Below, one piece after another: positions 7,900 to 16,772 of a DNA stretch of 44,540 nucleotides. Location: assembly GCA_029568995.1 (NCBI GenBank), contig JAKPYU010000363.1, positions 1-44,540 on the forward strand, read 5' to 3'. The DNA is from Candidatus Omnitrophota bacterium (GTDB lineage Bacteria; Hinthialibacterota; Hinthialibacteria; Hinthialibacterales; JAKPRU01). The position numbers and the translations under genes are program-made. Each line of letters begins with the position of its first letter. The first letter of the stretch is position 1. The notes beneath the pieces are model-generated. The model was not told the DNA's origin. It ran no database searches and saw only the letters and a program-made list of their open reading frames with translations.

Positions 7900-8346
7900 T
7901 CACAGCGGTCTCCCGCATTCCTGGCAGAACTTGGAGTCTTCCTCGTTGAGTTTGCTGCAATGGGGGCATTTGATCATTACGACTCTTTCAGGTGTGCTGC
8001 CACCCAAATGGATATCGGCCTCATCCAGGGTGTCTTTGATCATCCCGCCTGTCATTCGTGAGTACGGTTCAAGGTCCTCTCTTGCCTGTTCCGGGTCGAG
8101 AATCACGCCGGAACCTGCCAGTCCCCGCGCCCCGATCCCGTGAATGATCCCGCCCACCATCATCAACGCCATGCCGCCGAAGGCCCGTGCCGCCATAGAC
8201 CTTGCGTTCCCATGGAAATTCTCAAAATTGCCGAAATTGGCGATCCCTGACACAAAAACAGAGGCGAACAGAAGCCCTCCAAAGATCATCAGTGCAGTGC
8301 CCGCATAGAAAGCGCCTTTCCGACCTTCCGAGATCTGTCGAGTCAT
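7900..8346 (-). CDS. Zinc-ribbon membrane protein, 148 residues
   Basis: I chose the ATG at 8346, where AGGGAGAAAGGG sits just in front, over a longer frame that would reach to 8547 and overlap the neighbour. Two hydrophobic segments are seen (YAGTALMIFGGLLFASVFVS and FGGMALMMVGGIIHGIGA), then an Asp/Glu-rich linker, and a C-terminal treble zinc ribbon with CPHC and CQEC pairs in the last 22 residues. Such ribbons, which resemble DUF7577/zinc-ribbon tails, are common in membrane proteins of deep-branching bacteria. No reaction can be assigned. It follows the FG-GAP gene in the same direction after 124 bases. Confidence 0.75.
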   Translation of the reverse strand: MTRQISEGRKGAFYAGTALMIFGGLLFASVFVSGIANFGNFENFHGNARSMAARAFGGMALMMVGGIIHGIGARGLAGSGVILDPEQAREDLEPYSRMTGGMIKDTLDEADIHLGGSTPERVVMIKCPHCSKLNEEDSKFCQECGRPL

Positions 8347-8470
8347 TCCCTTTCTCCCTGTTGCGATTTTTCGTGGGGATTCCGTCGAACGCAGCGTGTA
8401 TCCCGAACCGCCGCATATTCTCTCACACGCCACAGGATCAATGGATGGCCCCCGCCGTTTTTGCTTGCGG

Positions 8471-11305
8471 CTATTTATTTTCGATTCCTCTACCGAACAC
8501 GTGAATCGCCCCGTCTGCACAGGGCACGAGAATTTCCAGCGTGTCATCTCCCATTACATCGGCGACGATGGGCATGTACGCCACGGCGGGAAGGTCGAGT
8601 TGCCAGAGGATCTGTCCTGCTCCTTCCTGTGCAGCAATTGCGCAAAGAACACTCCCTCGCGTTACCAGGAACTCGGACGCGCCTTGCCCGTCGATATCCA
8701 CAGTGATTACATCGGACCATGCCGTGCCGGGAATAGTGAGGCTCCATTCCAGCTTCCCGGAAGCGGCGTCGTAACAAAGGAACTCATTTGCCAGCGGCGT
8801 GCCGAATTCCAGTGCACCGTCACCATCCACATCCGCAACACCGGGGTGTGTCCGCACATGCCGGTCCGGATCGACCGGATCGACCAACCAGATCGGCATG
8901 CGATCCAAGGTGAATGCGCCGAAACATCCGAAATTCGCTACCGACAGCAATTCATATTCCCCATCCTGATTGATGTCGCGCGGAGTGAACGATCCGTATG
9001 CGGTCCAGGTCGCTTTACGTTCACCCGGCTTGCGCTCACCCAGAAGGTCATTAAACATCTTCGGTTCCAGCAGCATCCGGCCTGTTTTCCCATCCAGGCA
9101 GGTCAGCATGTGAAGGGCATTCAGGTAAATATCTTCGGCTCCGTCGTTGTTACAGTCTGCGACAGCGGGAAGGGCCATCGGGCCGATGGTATGGAATTCA
9201 AGTCGTGGGTCCTCCGCGTGATTAGCCCAAACCACGTTGCCCGTTCTGCCGTCGAGAACAAAGCTGCTGGCGGAATCGTGTCCCGTAGGCGATTTCCGTC
9301 CTGCGAAGTAGACATCGCATCCCTTGTTACCCGTGAACCGCCCCAGCGCAAGACGCGCGGCGGCGGGGTATTTCAGTGTCCAGGTGACTTCCGGCGTATC
9401 GGTCTGCCAGAGAAGATCACCGTGCGCATCCAGCGCAACGACCGCGTTCAGGCCGCTGGATGAGGGACGGACAATCGCCACTTCCGGATTTCCATCGGAG
9501 TTGAGATCCCCCGCAATGACCGTTTTGATTTGCGCATAATAGGCGGGGACACCGTAGCCCTCTGTTTCCCACAGTATGCTTGTCTTTCCATCGTTTCCAA
9601 TCTGAAAAGCCCGCACCGTTCCCGCGGCTGTGGGGACGATTGTCTCCGCTTTCCCATCTCCCGTGAGATCGACAGCGACCGGGTAGGCCGCATAGGTGGA
9701 AGCCGCGCTCCAGCATCGTTTCAATTCTCCATTCGAATCGAGAATCCGTATCTCTCCCGATGAAGAGGTCAGTACAAATTCCGCAGAGGGATCATCATCC
9801 ACATTCCCCCACGCATGAAGATCCAATTTCGCTTTCGCATCCAAAGGGATTCGATGTTTTTCGATGAATTTTCCTTCGCCGGACCATCCCATCAGGCAGA
9901 TTGCCGATGCACGAATTCTATCCTGATCGCCAAGGACCAGTGCGATCTCAAGAGCACCGTCTCCATCATCATCTCGAATCAGCGGAATATCGGAACCATC
10001 GGAACGCCCGCCTTTCCCGACGGGAAAGGTGTTTCTCGGCTGGCCGGGCATCCTGGCATTGGTCAGTTCGAGCACAGTTCTCAGATTCCCATTTTCGTAT
10101 GAGACAAATACGAGATCGGTCATTTCCCGGCGAACCCGGCTCGGTTCACGGGAACAGACAAGAAGAGGCGGATGATTCTCTCCCAACGAGACGACTTCTT
10201 GCAGGAGGAGATTCTCCCGGGATGCCCGCACCTCTCCGGAGATTGCGTCCGTGATCTCCAAAGTCCAATTCTTGTCATAAACCGAGGAAACGACCTCGAA
10301 CATTCCATCCCTGTCGAGATCCGAGACGCTGTCCACACAGACTCTCAGTGCTTTGGTTCCCTGGGGGTACCACCAGCTGAACCACCGTGACCATTTGAGC
10401 CGCAATCCGGTTGTTTCCTTGTTCTCGACGCAGGCCAACTGCTGGGAGATAACCGCATTGGTCAGCAGAATGTCGTTCCAGCCGTCTTTGTCCGTGTCGA
10501 TGACATGAACAATCCCGTAGTTGCGATGGGTATCTTCTCCATCGGCTTTCCATTCGACACGATTCAATTCCTCACCTGTGACCAGGTCAACCAGGATCAC
10601 CCGGCCTTTCATGGCAGCGACAATGACCGGCGTTTCCCCGTCGGACTTCAGAAATCCGATGGCCACGGAACCATGATCGTAGATCTCGGATTCGTTGATT
10701 TGACGAGTCCAGAGTAGTTCCGCTTTCTCATAGCCTGCGGTGAAATCATAAACCCAGGCCGTATTGGTGTTGGTCCATCCGTTGACCAGGACAAGTTGAT
10801 ATCCCGCGCGCTCTTTTCGCATTTTTCCGACAAAGGTCCGGTAAGCGGCTGTGCCTTTGTGTTGGACCTGCCAGAGGACCTTGCCGGTTTTGCCGTCGGC
10901 GATGATCGGTCCTTCAAAGAGCACTTCGATTTCACCGTTCCCATCGAAATCGGCGACGGCGAGGATTTTTTCATTGGGGGCGGCATACAGTTGATTCCCC
11001 ATTCCGTTCATGACGTGAACCCCTTTTGAGGTGGAATAGATGATCTCCGAGATTCCATCTCCGTTCAGGTCCATCACCTGGACTACGGACGGCGCGGGCT
11101 GTCCCGGGTCCAGGCGAAGGGAGTGAGCAGGCGCTTGCCGATATGCGCCCATCCCGGCGGAATGTCCGGTTGCCTGCGGATCATGGCGAAACGAAGGCCA
11201 CTCGAAATCCCTTTCATTGATTTGTTCACATCCGACCGGGACGGGGTGAATGGAGACGACTGCTGCGACGCATATCCAAAGAAGTCTCTGTGTGAATTTG
11301 TTCAT
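8471..11305 (-). CDS. Exported FG-GAP/VCBS repeat protein, 944 residues
   Basis: The start is ATG 11305 with AGGAAA in front; a longer frame would add 111 residues without a signal. The signal peptide (LLWICVAAVVSIHPVPVGC) is followed by a beta-propeller-like chain. At least a dozen Ca-binding turns are visible: DLNGDGISEI, DFDGNGEIEV, DTDKDGWNDI, DLDRDGMFEV, DDDGDGALEI, DLTGDGKAET, DLNSDGNPEV, DCNNDGAEDI, DINQDGEYEL, DVDGDGALEF, DIDGQGASEF. These are integrin-type blades and often bind sugars, proteins or cell surfaces, but no catalytic domain is seen. PQQ-like blade motifs (LLWQTDTPEV, GKLEWSLTIPG) are also present, so it may be a mixed propeller. The substrate is unknown. Confidence 0.82.
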   Translation of the reverse strand: MNKFTQRLLWICVAAVVSIHPVPVGCEQINERDFEWPSFRHDPQATGHSAGMGAYRQAPAHSLRLDPGQPAPSVVQVMDLNGDGISEIIYSTSKGVHVMNGMGNQLYAAPNEKILAVADFDGNGEIEVLFEGPIIADGKTGKVLWQVQHKGTAAYRTFVGKMRKERAGYQLVLVNGWTNTNTAWVYDFTAGYEKAELLWTRQINESEIYDHGSVAIGFLKSDGETPVIVAAMKGRVILVDLVTGEELNRVEWKADGEDTHRNYGIVHVIDTDKDGWNDILLTNAVISQQLACVENKETTGLRLKWSRWFSWWYPQGTKALRVCVDSVSDLDRDGMFEVVSSVYDKNWTLEITDAISGEVRASRENLLLQEVVSLGENHPPLLVCSREPSRVRREMTDLVFVSYENGNLRTVLELTNARMPGQPRNTFPVGKGGRSDGSDIPLIRDDDGDGALEIALVLGDQDRIRASAICLMGWSGEGKFIEKHRIPLDAKAKLDLHAWGNVDDDPSAEFVLTSSSGEIRILDSNGELKRCWSAASTYAAYPVAVDLTGDGKAETIVPTAAGTVRAFQIGNDGKTSILWETEGYGVPAYYAQIKTVIAGDLNSDGNPEVAIVRPSSSGLNAVVALDAHGDLLWQTDTPEVTWTLKYPAAARLALGRFTGNKGCDVYFAGRKSPTGHDSASSFVLDGRTGNVVWANHAEDPRLEFHTIGPMALPAVADCNNDGAEDIYLNALHMLTCLDGKTGRMLLEPKMFNDLLGERKPGERKATWTAYGSFTPRDINQDGEYELLSVANFGCFGAFTLDRMPIWLVDPVDPDRHVRTHPGVADVDGDGALEFGTPLANEFLCYDAASGKLEWSLTIPGTAWSDVITVDIDGQGASEFLVTRGSVLCAIAAQEGAGQILWQLDLPAVAYMPIVADVMGDDTLEILVPCADGAIHVFGRGIENK

Positions 11306-11610
11306 TTTCCTGTTTGCCTGTTCAGAAGAATGAACCCTCTCATGCAACAGAGAGAGCCATTTGGGCCATGGGGGGATTATCGCACAAAGGGGGATTTCCC
11401 ACACCGGCAGGATGTCGGTCTGGTAGAGAGAGAAGAGGGTGGCACAGGCTTGCATTCTGTGGCATGGTAACAAGGTATAGGGGAATCTCCGTAGAAGGAT
11501 TGGCACTACGGGGTACAAGCAAATCAAAGGCGCATGGGGAAAAGGGGAGACTTTCTTTGAGGTGTTGCGAAATGATGTTGATATGTCATTGAACCCGAAG
11601 GAGCACAGGA
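11306..11610. other. Intergenic region between divergent genes, nothing firm seen
   Basis: A 305-base gap between the FG-GAP gene (-) and the first pseudopilin gene (+). It holds both ribosome sites at the ends. I see no consensus promoter, hairpin or small ORF in it. A TTGGCAC box at 11500-11506 resembles half of a sigma-54 promoter, but the -12 GC is missing. Confidence 0.5.
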
Positions 11611-12189
11611 ATGTCCGGCAAAAAGCCGATCGACTCATTGGAAGAACGGATGGCTTTTACCCTCATTGAGCTCCTGATTGTCGTGGCAATCATTGGGATT
11701 CTGGCGGCGATTGCCGTCCCGAACTTCATGAATGCCCGCATGCGGGCCAAGGCCACGCGGGCGATAGAAGAGGAACGCAACATCTCCAATGCCCTGGAAA
11801 TGTATCGCATTGACCAAGCGCATTACCCGCCCAAAGATGAAGTTCCCGGCACTCGGCTGCCGGTTTACAAGCGATATGCCATGCTGACCACGCCGGTGGC
11901 CTATATGGCCTCTATCCCCCTCGATCCTTTCTTTCCGGTGGATATTTCGCAGGATGCCCGCGCACTTTCCACTCTGTGGGGCGGGACATACTACGATTAT
12001 TTTGAATGGCAGGACAGCGGGTATATCTACAAAGTGGGACCGAGGGTCAACAAGTTGTATTTCATTGCCTCTTACGGTCCGGACTTTGAGAAAACAGTTG
12101 GTGAGGTGATGGGGGCGCAGGATATGGTTCCGTATGATTTGTCCAACGGGATCACGAGTGCGGGAGATATTGTTCGATACGGGCCTTGA
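11611..12189 (+). CDS. Type II/IV pseudopilin-like protein (prepilin N-methylation site), 192 residues
   Basis: The N-terminus ends in ...RMA, then FTLIELLIVVAIIGILAAIA, which is the prepilin signal: cleavage before Phe16, Glu20 at mature position +5 and a hydrophobic helix. The residue before the cut is Ala, not the usual Gly. The globular part has no known fold, and the chain ends in SAGDIVRYGP. AAGGAG stands at 11598-11603 and the start is ATG 11611. It lies 52 bases before a paralogue with the same N-terminal block and a nearly identical C-terminus (YDLSNG...GDIVRYGP). No secretion ATPase or peptidase is in this window, so the system it serves cannot be told. Confidence 0.85.
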   Translation: MSGKKPIDSLEERMAFTLIELLIVVAIIGILAAIAVPNFMNARMRAKATRAIEEERNISNALEMYRIDQAHYPPKDEVPGTRLPVYKRYAMLTTPVAYMASIPLDPFFPVDISQDARALSTLWGGTYYDYFEWQDSGYIYKVGPRVNKLYFIASYGPDFEKTVGEVMGAQDMVPYDLSNGITSAGDIVRYGP

Positions 12190-12241
12190 GACTATCTTGG
12201 AACGGAATAACGGGGACATATTCTTGCTGGAGATCTGAATT

Positions 12242-12802
12242 GTGAAGGAAAACCAGAAGAAAGCAGCTTTTACTCTCATTGAGCTCCTGATTGTCGTTGC
12301 GATCATCGGGATTCTGGCGGCGATTGCGGTTCCGAATTTCATGAACGCCCGGATGCGTGCAAGTGTTTCGCGGGCGCAGTCCGATCTCCGCAATCTTTCG
12401 GTCGCTTTGGAGTCGTATCGCCTCGATAATAATCATTACCCCCCCGCCTCCCTGGAAGGTGGGACATCTCGCATCACCGTTTTTCAGCGCTGGGCCAAGC
12501 TCACTACGCCTACGTCATACATGGCCTCTGTTCCGTTCGATCCGTTCTTTACCCGGGATGCGGAGATACCCACCGCTTGGGGAGGACCGGTTTATGAATA
12601 TTTCGAACGGGAAATGAGTCAGCTCAGCACCAGCAAATGGGGGCCGACTTCGATGGAGATGAATGCCCTCTATTTCATCAAGTCGTTCGGCCCGGACAAG
12701 GTAAACAGCGCCGCCACGGTCTCCGGCTATTACACGCATATCGTGTATGACCTCTCCAATGGGGTAACCAGCCTTGGGGATATTGTCCGGTACGGTCCCT
12801 GA
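12242..12802 (+). CDS. Second pseudopilin-like protein, paralogue of the preceding gene
   Basis: A GTG start at 12242 is preceded by GGAGATC (from 12229). The prepilin signal (KKAA before FTLIELL; mature Phe at 10, Glu at mature +5) again has Ala just before the cleavage site. The helix and the C-terminal motif YDLSNGVTSLGDIVRYGP are shared with the neighbouring pseudopilin, and the two genes are nearly identical in DNA across the helix region, pointing to duplication. The middle part, including LRNLSVALESYRLDNNHYPP, is the class seen in type II pseudopilins of Hydrogenedentota- and Sumerlaeota-like genomes. The family function is secretion or surface assembly. Confidence 0.85.
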   Translation: MKENQKKAAFTLIELLIVVAIIGILAAIAVPNFMNARMRASVSRAQSDLRNLSVALESYRLDNNHYPPASLEGGTSRITVFQRWAKLTTPTSYMASVPFDPFFTRDAEIPTAWGGPVYEYFEREMSQLSTSKWGPTSMEMNALYFIKSFGPDKVNSAATVSGYYTHIVYDLSNGVTSLGDIVRYGP

Positions 12803-12866
12803 GAACTTCGCACAAATTCCTTTCAGGCGAAACCCCGATCCGCGTGACAATCCCAGGAGAGAAAAC

Positions 12867-14894
12867 ATGGTCCATACGACAACCACGCGAAAAAAAACTT
12901 TGTTGCTTTCGTTATTGTGCATTCTTGCGGTAAACGTCGCGGGATTCTGTGCCGAATCTCCGAACGGAATCCCCCCTTTGGTCAGCGGCAAGCCGATTCC
13001 GGTGGGGACTGCCGATGGATGGGGGCTGTTTTCCGCAGGGCTTTCCCAGGAACCCGTAGGAGCCGCTTACGTACTCGGTTCCGAGCAGGCAGATTTGTTT
13101 GTGATCGGGCGTGGCTGGTATGCAGGACGGAAGGACAGACATAACCGCTTGTTTCTCTATCCGTGGGTATGTTCCGCAGAGAATGGAACGCCCGTCTTTG
13201 GCGCACCGATATCCATCGAATCTCCCCATACCGGGGCCGGAACCATTTTCCAGGCAGAAGACAAGACCATTCATGGTGTGTGGATCGATGGCTCCATGCT
13301 GGCCCATACCGTTTTTGATGTGGAGAAACGGACCTTTTCTGAATTAGAGAAGGTCGAAATATCCGGGCTGCCGAGAAATCCCAGCGAAGTCGCGGTTCTG
13401 ATGAATCCCGATGCAAGTGTGGAGGTTTTCCTGGGGATTGGGGATGGAGTGACCTTCGGGCCAACAGATTATGGCGGACGAGATCCGAAATACACTCCGT
13501 TCGATGGTGCGGGACTCTGGCGGGGAGGGTATCCCTATGAATTCCTGTACGCGGTATCACTGCCGGGATTGCTGAAAAGCCCCGCGTCCGAACCTCGACT
13601 GGTTTCAAAGACCATGAAGGAAGTGAGGCATTCCTATTGCTCACTCACCATGGTGAATCTGGGATCGGAACACTCTCGCGACCTGGTCGGCGGATCGCGA
13701 TTCGGCGGATTGTATTACTACCGTAATCCCGTCGCACAGGGTGTGAATCTCGAACCAAAGCGGTTCATCGTTTGCGCGGATGGAAATGCACACCGGCATC
13801 CGATTATTGATCCCAGCCCGGTCGCATATCCCAATCCCAAAACGAGGTTTTCCGACCTGATCGCGGGTGGGGAAGGGGCGCTGTATTATTACCGATTTAC
13901 CGGATCGTTTACTGAGCAAGGCAATCCCATCTATGAAAACCCGACACCGGCCCTCCGGGAGAAGGCGGATCTTTATGCGGGCTCTCTGCCGGTTGCGAAT
14001 GTCGTGGACTGGGATGGAGACGGATCGATGGACCTTGTATCCGGCAACTCGGAAGGAAAGGTTCTTTTTTTCCGAAATGCCGGAAGCAACGAACATCCCG
14101 CTTTTCTTCCGGGTGAGCCGATCACCGCGGGCGGTCAGGTCATTCACATCCAGCCGGGATATCACATGGATATTCAGGGACCCGGCGAAGCGCGATGGGG
14201 GTACACCTGCCCAACCGTGGCCGATTGGAATGAAAACGGCCTGCCGGACATCCTGATGAGCGACAGCACGGCCTGTCACACGGTGTATCTTAATCGAGGG
14301 ACGCCGACGAAGCCCAAATTGGATTTCGGACATCCGATCTACTATGACGGCCTGGACTTATACGGAACCTGGCGGGTCAAACCCGCCGCAGCGAAGATGG
14401 GCGACCGCATGGCTTACGTGGCGCTGGACGAACACGATGAATTTCACCTCTACTGGCGGGTGGATGATTACAACCTGGAAGATGGGGGGAAATTGCACCT
14501 CGATGATGGATCTGCGATTCGAGCGAATTTCCTGGCGGCGGGTGGAACCGGACGATTGAAATTGAATCTGTTCGATTGGGACCGGGACGGTCGTACCGAT
14601 TTGATTGTCGGCACGCCGCGACACGGTTCTGTCCCGAATCCCAAGACCGGACTTCCCCAGTCGCTGGGTTTGCCGGGATCGGCTGTCCTGTTCCTGAAAA
14701 ATGTCGGCACCGATTCCGGACCGGTGTTCCAATTCCCGGTGTTATTCGAGTTTCGCGGCTCCCCGATCTTTCTCGGACAACATGCCTGCGGTCCCACGGT
14801 CGCCGATTTCGGCGGACCGAACGGCCCGGATCTGATTGTCGGAGAAGAAACCGGCGGATTCATGTATTACAAGCGGGATGATCTCAAGCCGTAA
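12867..14894 (+). CDS. Exported FG-GAP/VCBS repeat protein, 675 residues
   Basis: I chose ATG 12867, with AGGAGAGA in front and a signal peptide (LLLSLLCILAVNVAGFCAE). The chain has repeats of the form DWDGDGSMDLVSG, DWNENGLPDILMSD and DWDRDGRTDLIVG, which are FG-GAP calcium loops, interspersed with YYRF/FYRNAG blades. It differs from the FG-GAP protein at 8471-11305 and has fewer loops. It begins 64 bases after the second pseudopilin gene, so it may be co-transcribed and exported with the pseudopilin system. No enzyme motif is seen. Whether it binds a surface ligand is inference. Confidence 0.8.
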   Translation: MVHTTTTRKKTLLLSLLCILAVNVAGFCAESPNGIPPLVSGKPIPVGTADGWGLFSAGLSQEPVGAAYVLGSEQADLFVIGRGWYAGRKDRHNRLFLYPWVCSAENGTPVFGAPISIESPHTGAGTIFQAEDKTIHGVWIDGSMLAHTVFDVEKRTFSELEKVEISGLPRNPSEVAVLMNPDASVEVFLGIGDGVTFGPTDYGGRDPKYTPFDGAGLWRGGYPYEFLYAVSLPGLLKSPASEPRLVSKTMKEVRHSYCSLTMVNLGSEHSRDLVGGSRFGGLYYYRNPVAQGVNLEPKRFIVCADGNAHRHPIIDPSPVAYPNPKTRFSDLIAGGEGALYYYRFTGSFTEQGNPIYENPTPALREKADLYAGSLPVANVVDWDGDGSMDLVSGNSEGKVLFFRNAGSNEHPAFLPGEPITAGGQVIHIQPGYHMDIQGPGEARWGYTCPTVADWNENGLPDILMSDSTACHTVYLNRGTPTKPKLDFGHPIYYDGLDLYGTWRVKPAAAKMGDRMAYVALDEHDEFHLYWRVDDYNLEDGGKLHLDDGSAIRANFLAAGGTGRLKLNLFDWDRDGRTDLIVGTPRHGSVPNPKTGLPQSLGLPGSAVLFLKNVGTDSGPVFQFPVLFEFRGSPIFLGQHACGPTVADFGGPNGPDLIVGEETGGFMYYKRDDLKP

Positions 14895-14988
14895 TAGCCG
14901 GTAGTTTCCCCTTTTCCTGACTGGTTCCTACGATTTCCCGTAGTGCGTTGCTATTCTCAGGAAAAAGTCGTTTGGAAGAGAAGGCTGA

Positions 14989-16119
14989 ATGAACGTGAAG
15001 GAACGTATACAGATAGGCTTGATTTATGGAGGCCGTTCGGCAGAGCGGGAAGTGTCGTATCTCTCGGCGCGAGCGGTTGCGTCACATTTGAATCCCGACC
15101 GCTATTCGGTTTATCCCATCGCGATCTCCCCCACCGGCCGGTGGATGCTGGTTCCACCCCGTGAAGAACTGCCGCATCCGGAACATCTGGAGCGACGTCT
15201 TCTGGGGGGAACGTCCGGCGAGACCCTGCCGGTCCCATCGCCGCAATGTGCCTCCGACGGGCGGGAACGCCCGCCGCTGGATGTGCTGTTCCCACTGGTT
15301 CACGGCGCGTGCGGAGAGGACGGGAGCATGCAGGGATTTTTTGATGTGTGCGAACTGCCGTACGTGGGAGCCGGGGTTGCGGGTTCCGCTATCGGAATGG
15401 ACAAGCTGCTGATGAAGGACATTCTGTCGGTTCACGGCATTCCGGTCGGGCCATATAGGTCGATCAGGCGGGTGGACTGGGAGACGGATTCCGACCGTGT
15501 GGTTCGCACGGTTCAGGAACAATTCCCATATCCCGTCTTTGCAAAACCCGCCCGGACCGGCTCCAGTGTCGGGATTTCGAAAGCAAAGAACGAGAGGGAT
15601 TTACGTGAGGCATTGGCCGCCGCGGCCCGCTACGACAGCATGTTGATTGTCGAGAAGGGAATGCCGGTCCGGGAATTGGAATGCGGTGTGATCGGGAACT
15701 GGGACCCGGAAGTCACCGTTGTCGGCGAGGTCATCCCGGAACGGGAGTTCTATGATTATCATTCCAAGTATCTTTCCGACGGAACAGCCATCCGTATTCC
15801 AGCCGATATTCCTGAGAATCTGGCTGAGGAAGCGCGGGATCTGGCTCGGCGGGCGTTCCTGGCACTTCGATGTTCCGGGTATGCGCGGGTCGATCTTTTC
15901 CTGAATACCGCAGAGAACCGCCTGTATCTCAATGAAATCAACACGATTCCGGGTTTTACCTCTCACAGCATGTTTCCGATGCTATGGGAAGCCTCGGGGG
16001 TTTCGTTTTCCGAACTGCTCGATCGGCTGGTGAATTACGCGTTTGAGCGTCGTGCAGATGAGCAACGCAACACCTTCGAGGTTCCCGAACCGGGAGTCGC
16101 ACCGCCCCCGAAGGATTGA
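14989..16119 (+). CDS. ddl: D-alanine--D-alanine ligase
   Basis: ATP-grasp ligase that makes the D-Ala-D-Ala dipeptide for peptidoglycan. Motifs in order: GGRSAEREVSYLS at the N-terminus, FPLVHGACGEDGSMQGFF (substrate loop), FAKPARTGSSVGISKA (ATP loop), EREFYDYHSKYL (omega loop), and the C-terminal metal site YLNEINTIPGFT with Glu and Asn. The Tyr in the omega loop (FYDYHSKY) is typical of ligases making D-Ala-D-Ala rather than D-Ala-D-Lac. Length 376 is normal, ending in a short Pro/Ala tail. The start is ATG 14989. It stands alone with no other mur genes nearby. Confidence 0.95.
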   Translation: MNVKERIQIGLIYGGRSAEREVSYLSARAVASHLNPDRYSVYPIAISPTGRWMLVPPREELPHPEHLERRLLGGTSGETLPVPSPQCASDGRERPPLDVLFPLVHGACGEDGSMQGFFDVCELPYVGAGVAGSAIGMDKLLMKDILSVHGIPVGPYRSIRRVDWETDSDRVVRTVQEQFPYPVFAKPARTGSSVGISKAKNERDLREALAAAARYDSMLIVEKGMPVRELECGVIGNWDPEVTVVGEVIPEREFYDYHSKYLSDGTAIRIPADIPENLAEEARDLARRAFLALRCSGYARVDLFLNTAENRLYLNEINTIPGFTSHSMFPMLWEASGVSFSELLDRLVNYAFERRADEQRNTFEVPEPGVAPPPKD

Positions 16120-16143
16120 AAGCGTTGGGTTTATTGTGAATTG

Positions 16144-16210
16144 GGGAGGGCGAGGCTCCCGCCGAGCCGATGTCTTGTTATTCGCGGCTCGGCGGGAGCC
16201 TCGCCCTCCC
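16144..16210. repeat. 26-bp perfect inverted repeat
   Basis: The arms at 16144-16169 and 16185-16210 are perfect reverse complements, GGGAGGGCGAGG... paired with ...CCTCGCCCTCCC, around a 15-base loop. Such GC-rich palindromes are known as REP elements and are usually present in many copies per genome. It lies 24 bases after ddl and may also act as a transcription stop. Its GGGAGGGCGAGG core resembles one palindrome in the block at 5742-5905. Confidence 0.85.
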
Positions 16211-16397
16211 AGTGCCCCTCGTCCTCCCCGCGCCCTACGCCCCGCGCCTTGCAGCCTTTGACTGGATCATATTATTCCCGAGAGAGGGCTGGGGTTACAA
16301 TCCATTTATGCGCTGAATACAGTCCTCTCTCTGTCTCTGCCCCCACAGATTCGGAACAACACACACTTTATACGGAAAGACTTGAGACACTTTTCTC

Positions 16398-16586
16398 TCA
16401 CACGGCCACCGCGTCCGGCCAGGAGAACGCCGAACACTTCCCGGGAAGAAACTCGACCTTTGTCTTGCTCGTTTCGTGTTTCTTCTCCGGCCATCCGCAT
16501 AGAAAACAAACCGCGATTTCGCCACAGTCGCTGCATCCGCCCACCGGAAGAGGCTTTCCGCAAGAGGGGCAAGGAATCTGAATCAT
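16398..16586 (-). CDS. Small Cys-rich zinc-ribbon-like protein, 62 residues
   Basis: The start ATG 16586 has AAGGAG with a nine-base spacer and lies 33 bases after the start site predicted from a consensus promoter, so it is a real gene candidate despite its size. The N-terminal half carries Cys pairs CPSC, CSDC and CFLC, likely one or two zinc sites. A charged Lys/Thr segment and KVEFLPGKCSAFSWPD follow. I do not recognise a family. Its neighbours are the inverted repeat and an unrelated binding protein, so context says little. It could be a zinc-binding regulator or adaptor. Confidence 0.6.
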   Translation of the reverse strand: MIQIPCPSCGKPLPVGGCSDCGEIAVCFLCGWPEKKHETSKTKVEFLPGKCSAFSWPDAVAV

Positions 16587-16625
16587 CGAATGGTTCTCCT
16601 TCAGAATGATCATTTGTTCAATATT

Positions 16626-16654
16626 ATTATTGCTCTAATGTTCAACTTTGTCAA
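16626..16654 (-). promoter_or_regulatory. Sigma-70-type promoter of the Cys-rich small protein
   Basis: On the minus strand, perfect TTGACA (16654-16649) and AATAAT (16631-16626) are separated by 17 bases, in an AT-rich stretch. The expected start near 16619 leaves a 33-base leader. Confidence 0.7.
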
Positions 16655-16662
16655 GTAAAAAG

Positions 16663-16740
16663 TTTCCTGCCAGGAAAGTAAATGATATGGTATGGTTGTT
16701 TGGCCTTTGATTTCCTGAAACTCCAGGAGATCGCCATATC
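16663..16740. promoter_or_regulatory. Palindromes upstream of the periplasmic binding protein
   Basis: TTTCCTG-C-CAGGAAA is a perfect palindrome at 16663-16677. A second pair, TTTCCTG...CCAGGAGA, lies at 16711-16730, and GATATGG (16684-16690) pairs with CCATATC (16734-16740). These could be operator half-sites or a leader structure. They lie between the divergent promoter of the Cys-rich gene and the binding-protein gene at 16773. Confidence 0.4.
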
Positions 16741-16772
16741 CCATTTCTGCTCTTCCCAAAGGAGTTTAGAAG

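Noticed and set aside
8396-9463. Plus-strand frame of 355 codons opposite the FG-GAP gene
   Set aside because: It is antisense to a long gene with many clear calcium loops and has no motif of its own.
11500-11517. Sigma-54 promoter upstream of the pseudopilin gene
   Set aside because: TTGGCAC is a good -24 box, but the -12 GC is missing at the required spacing.
16141-16581. Frame of 146 codons over the inverted repeat
   Set aside because: Its Arg/Ala/Pro-rich start comes from the GC-rich repeat, and the rest runs against the Cys-rich gene on the other strand.
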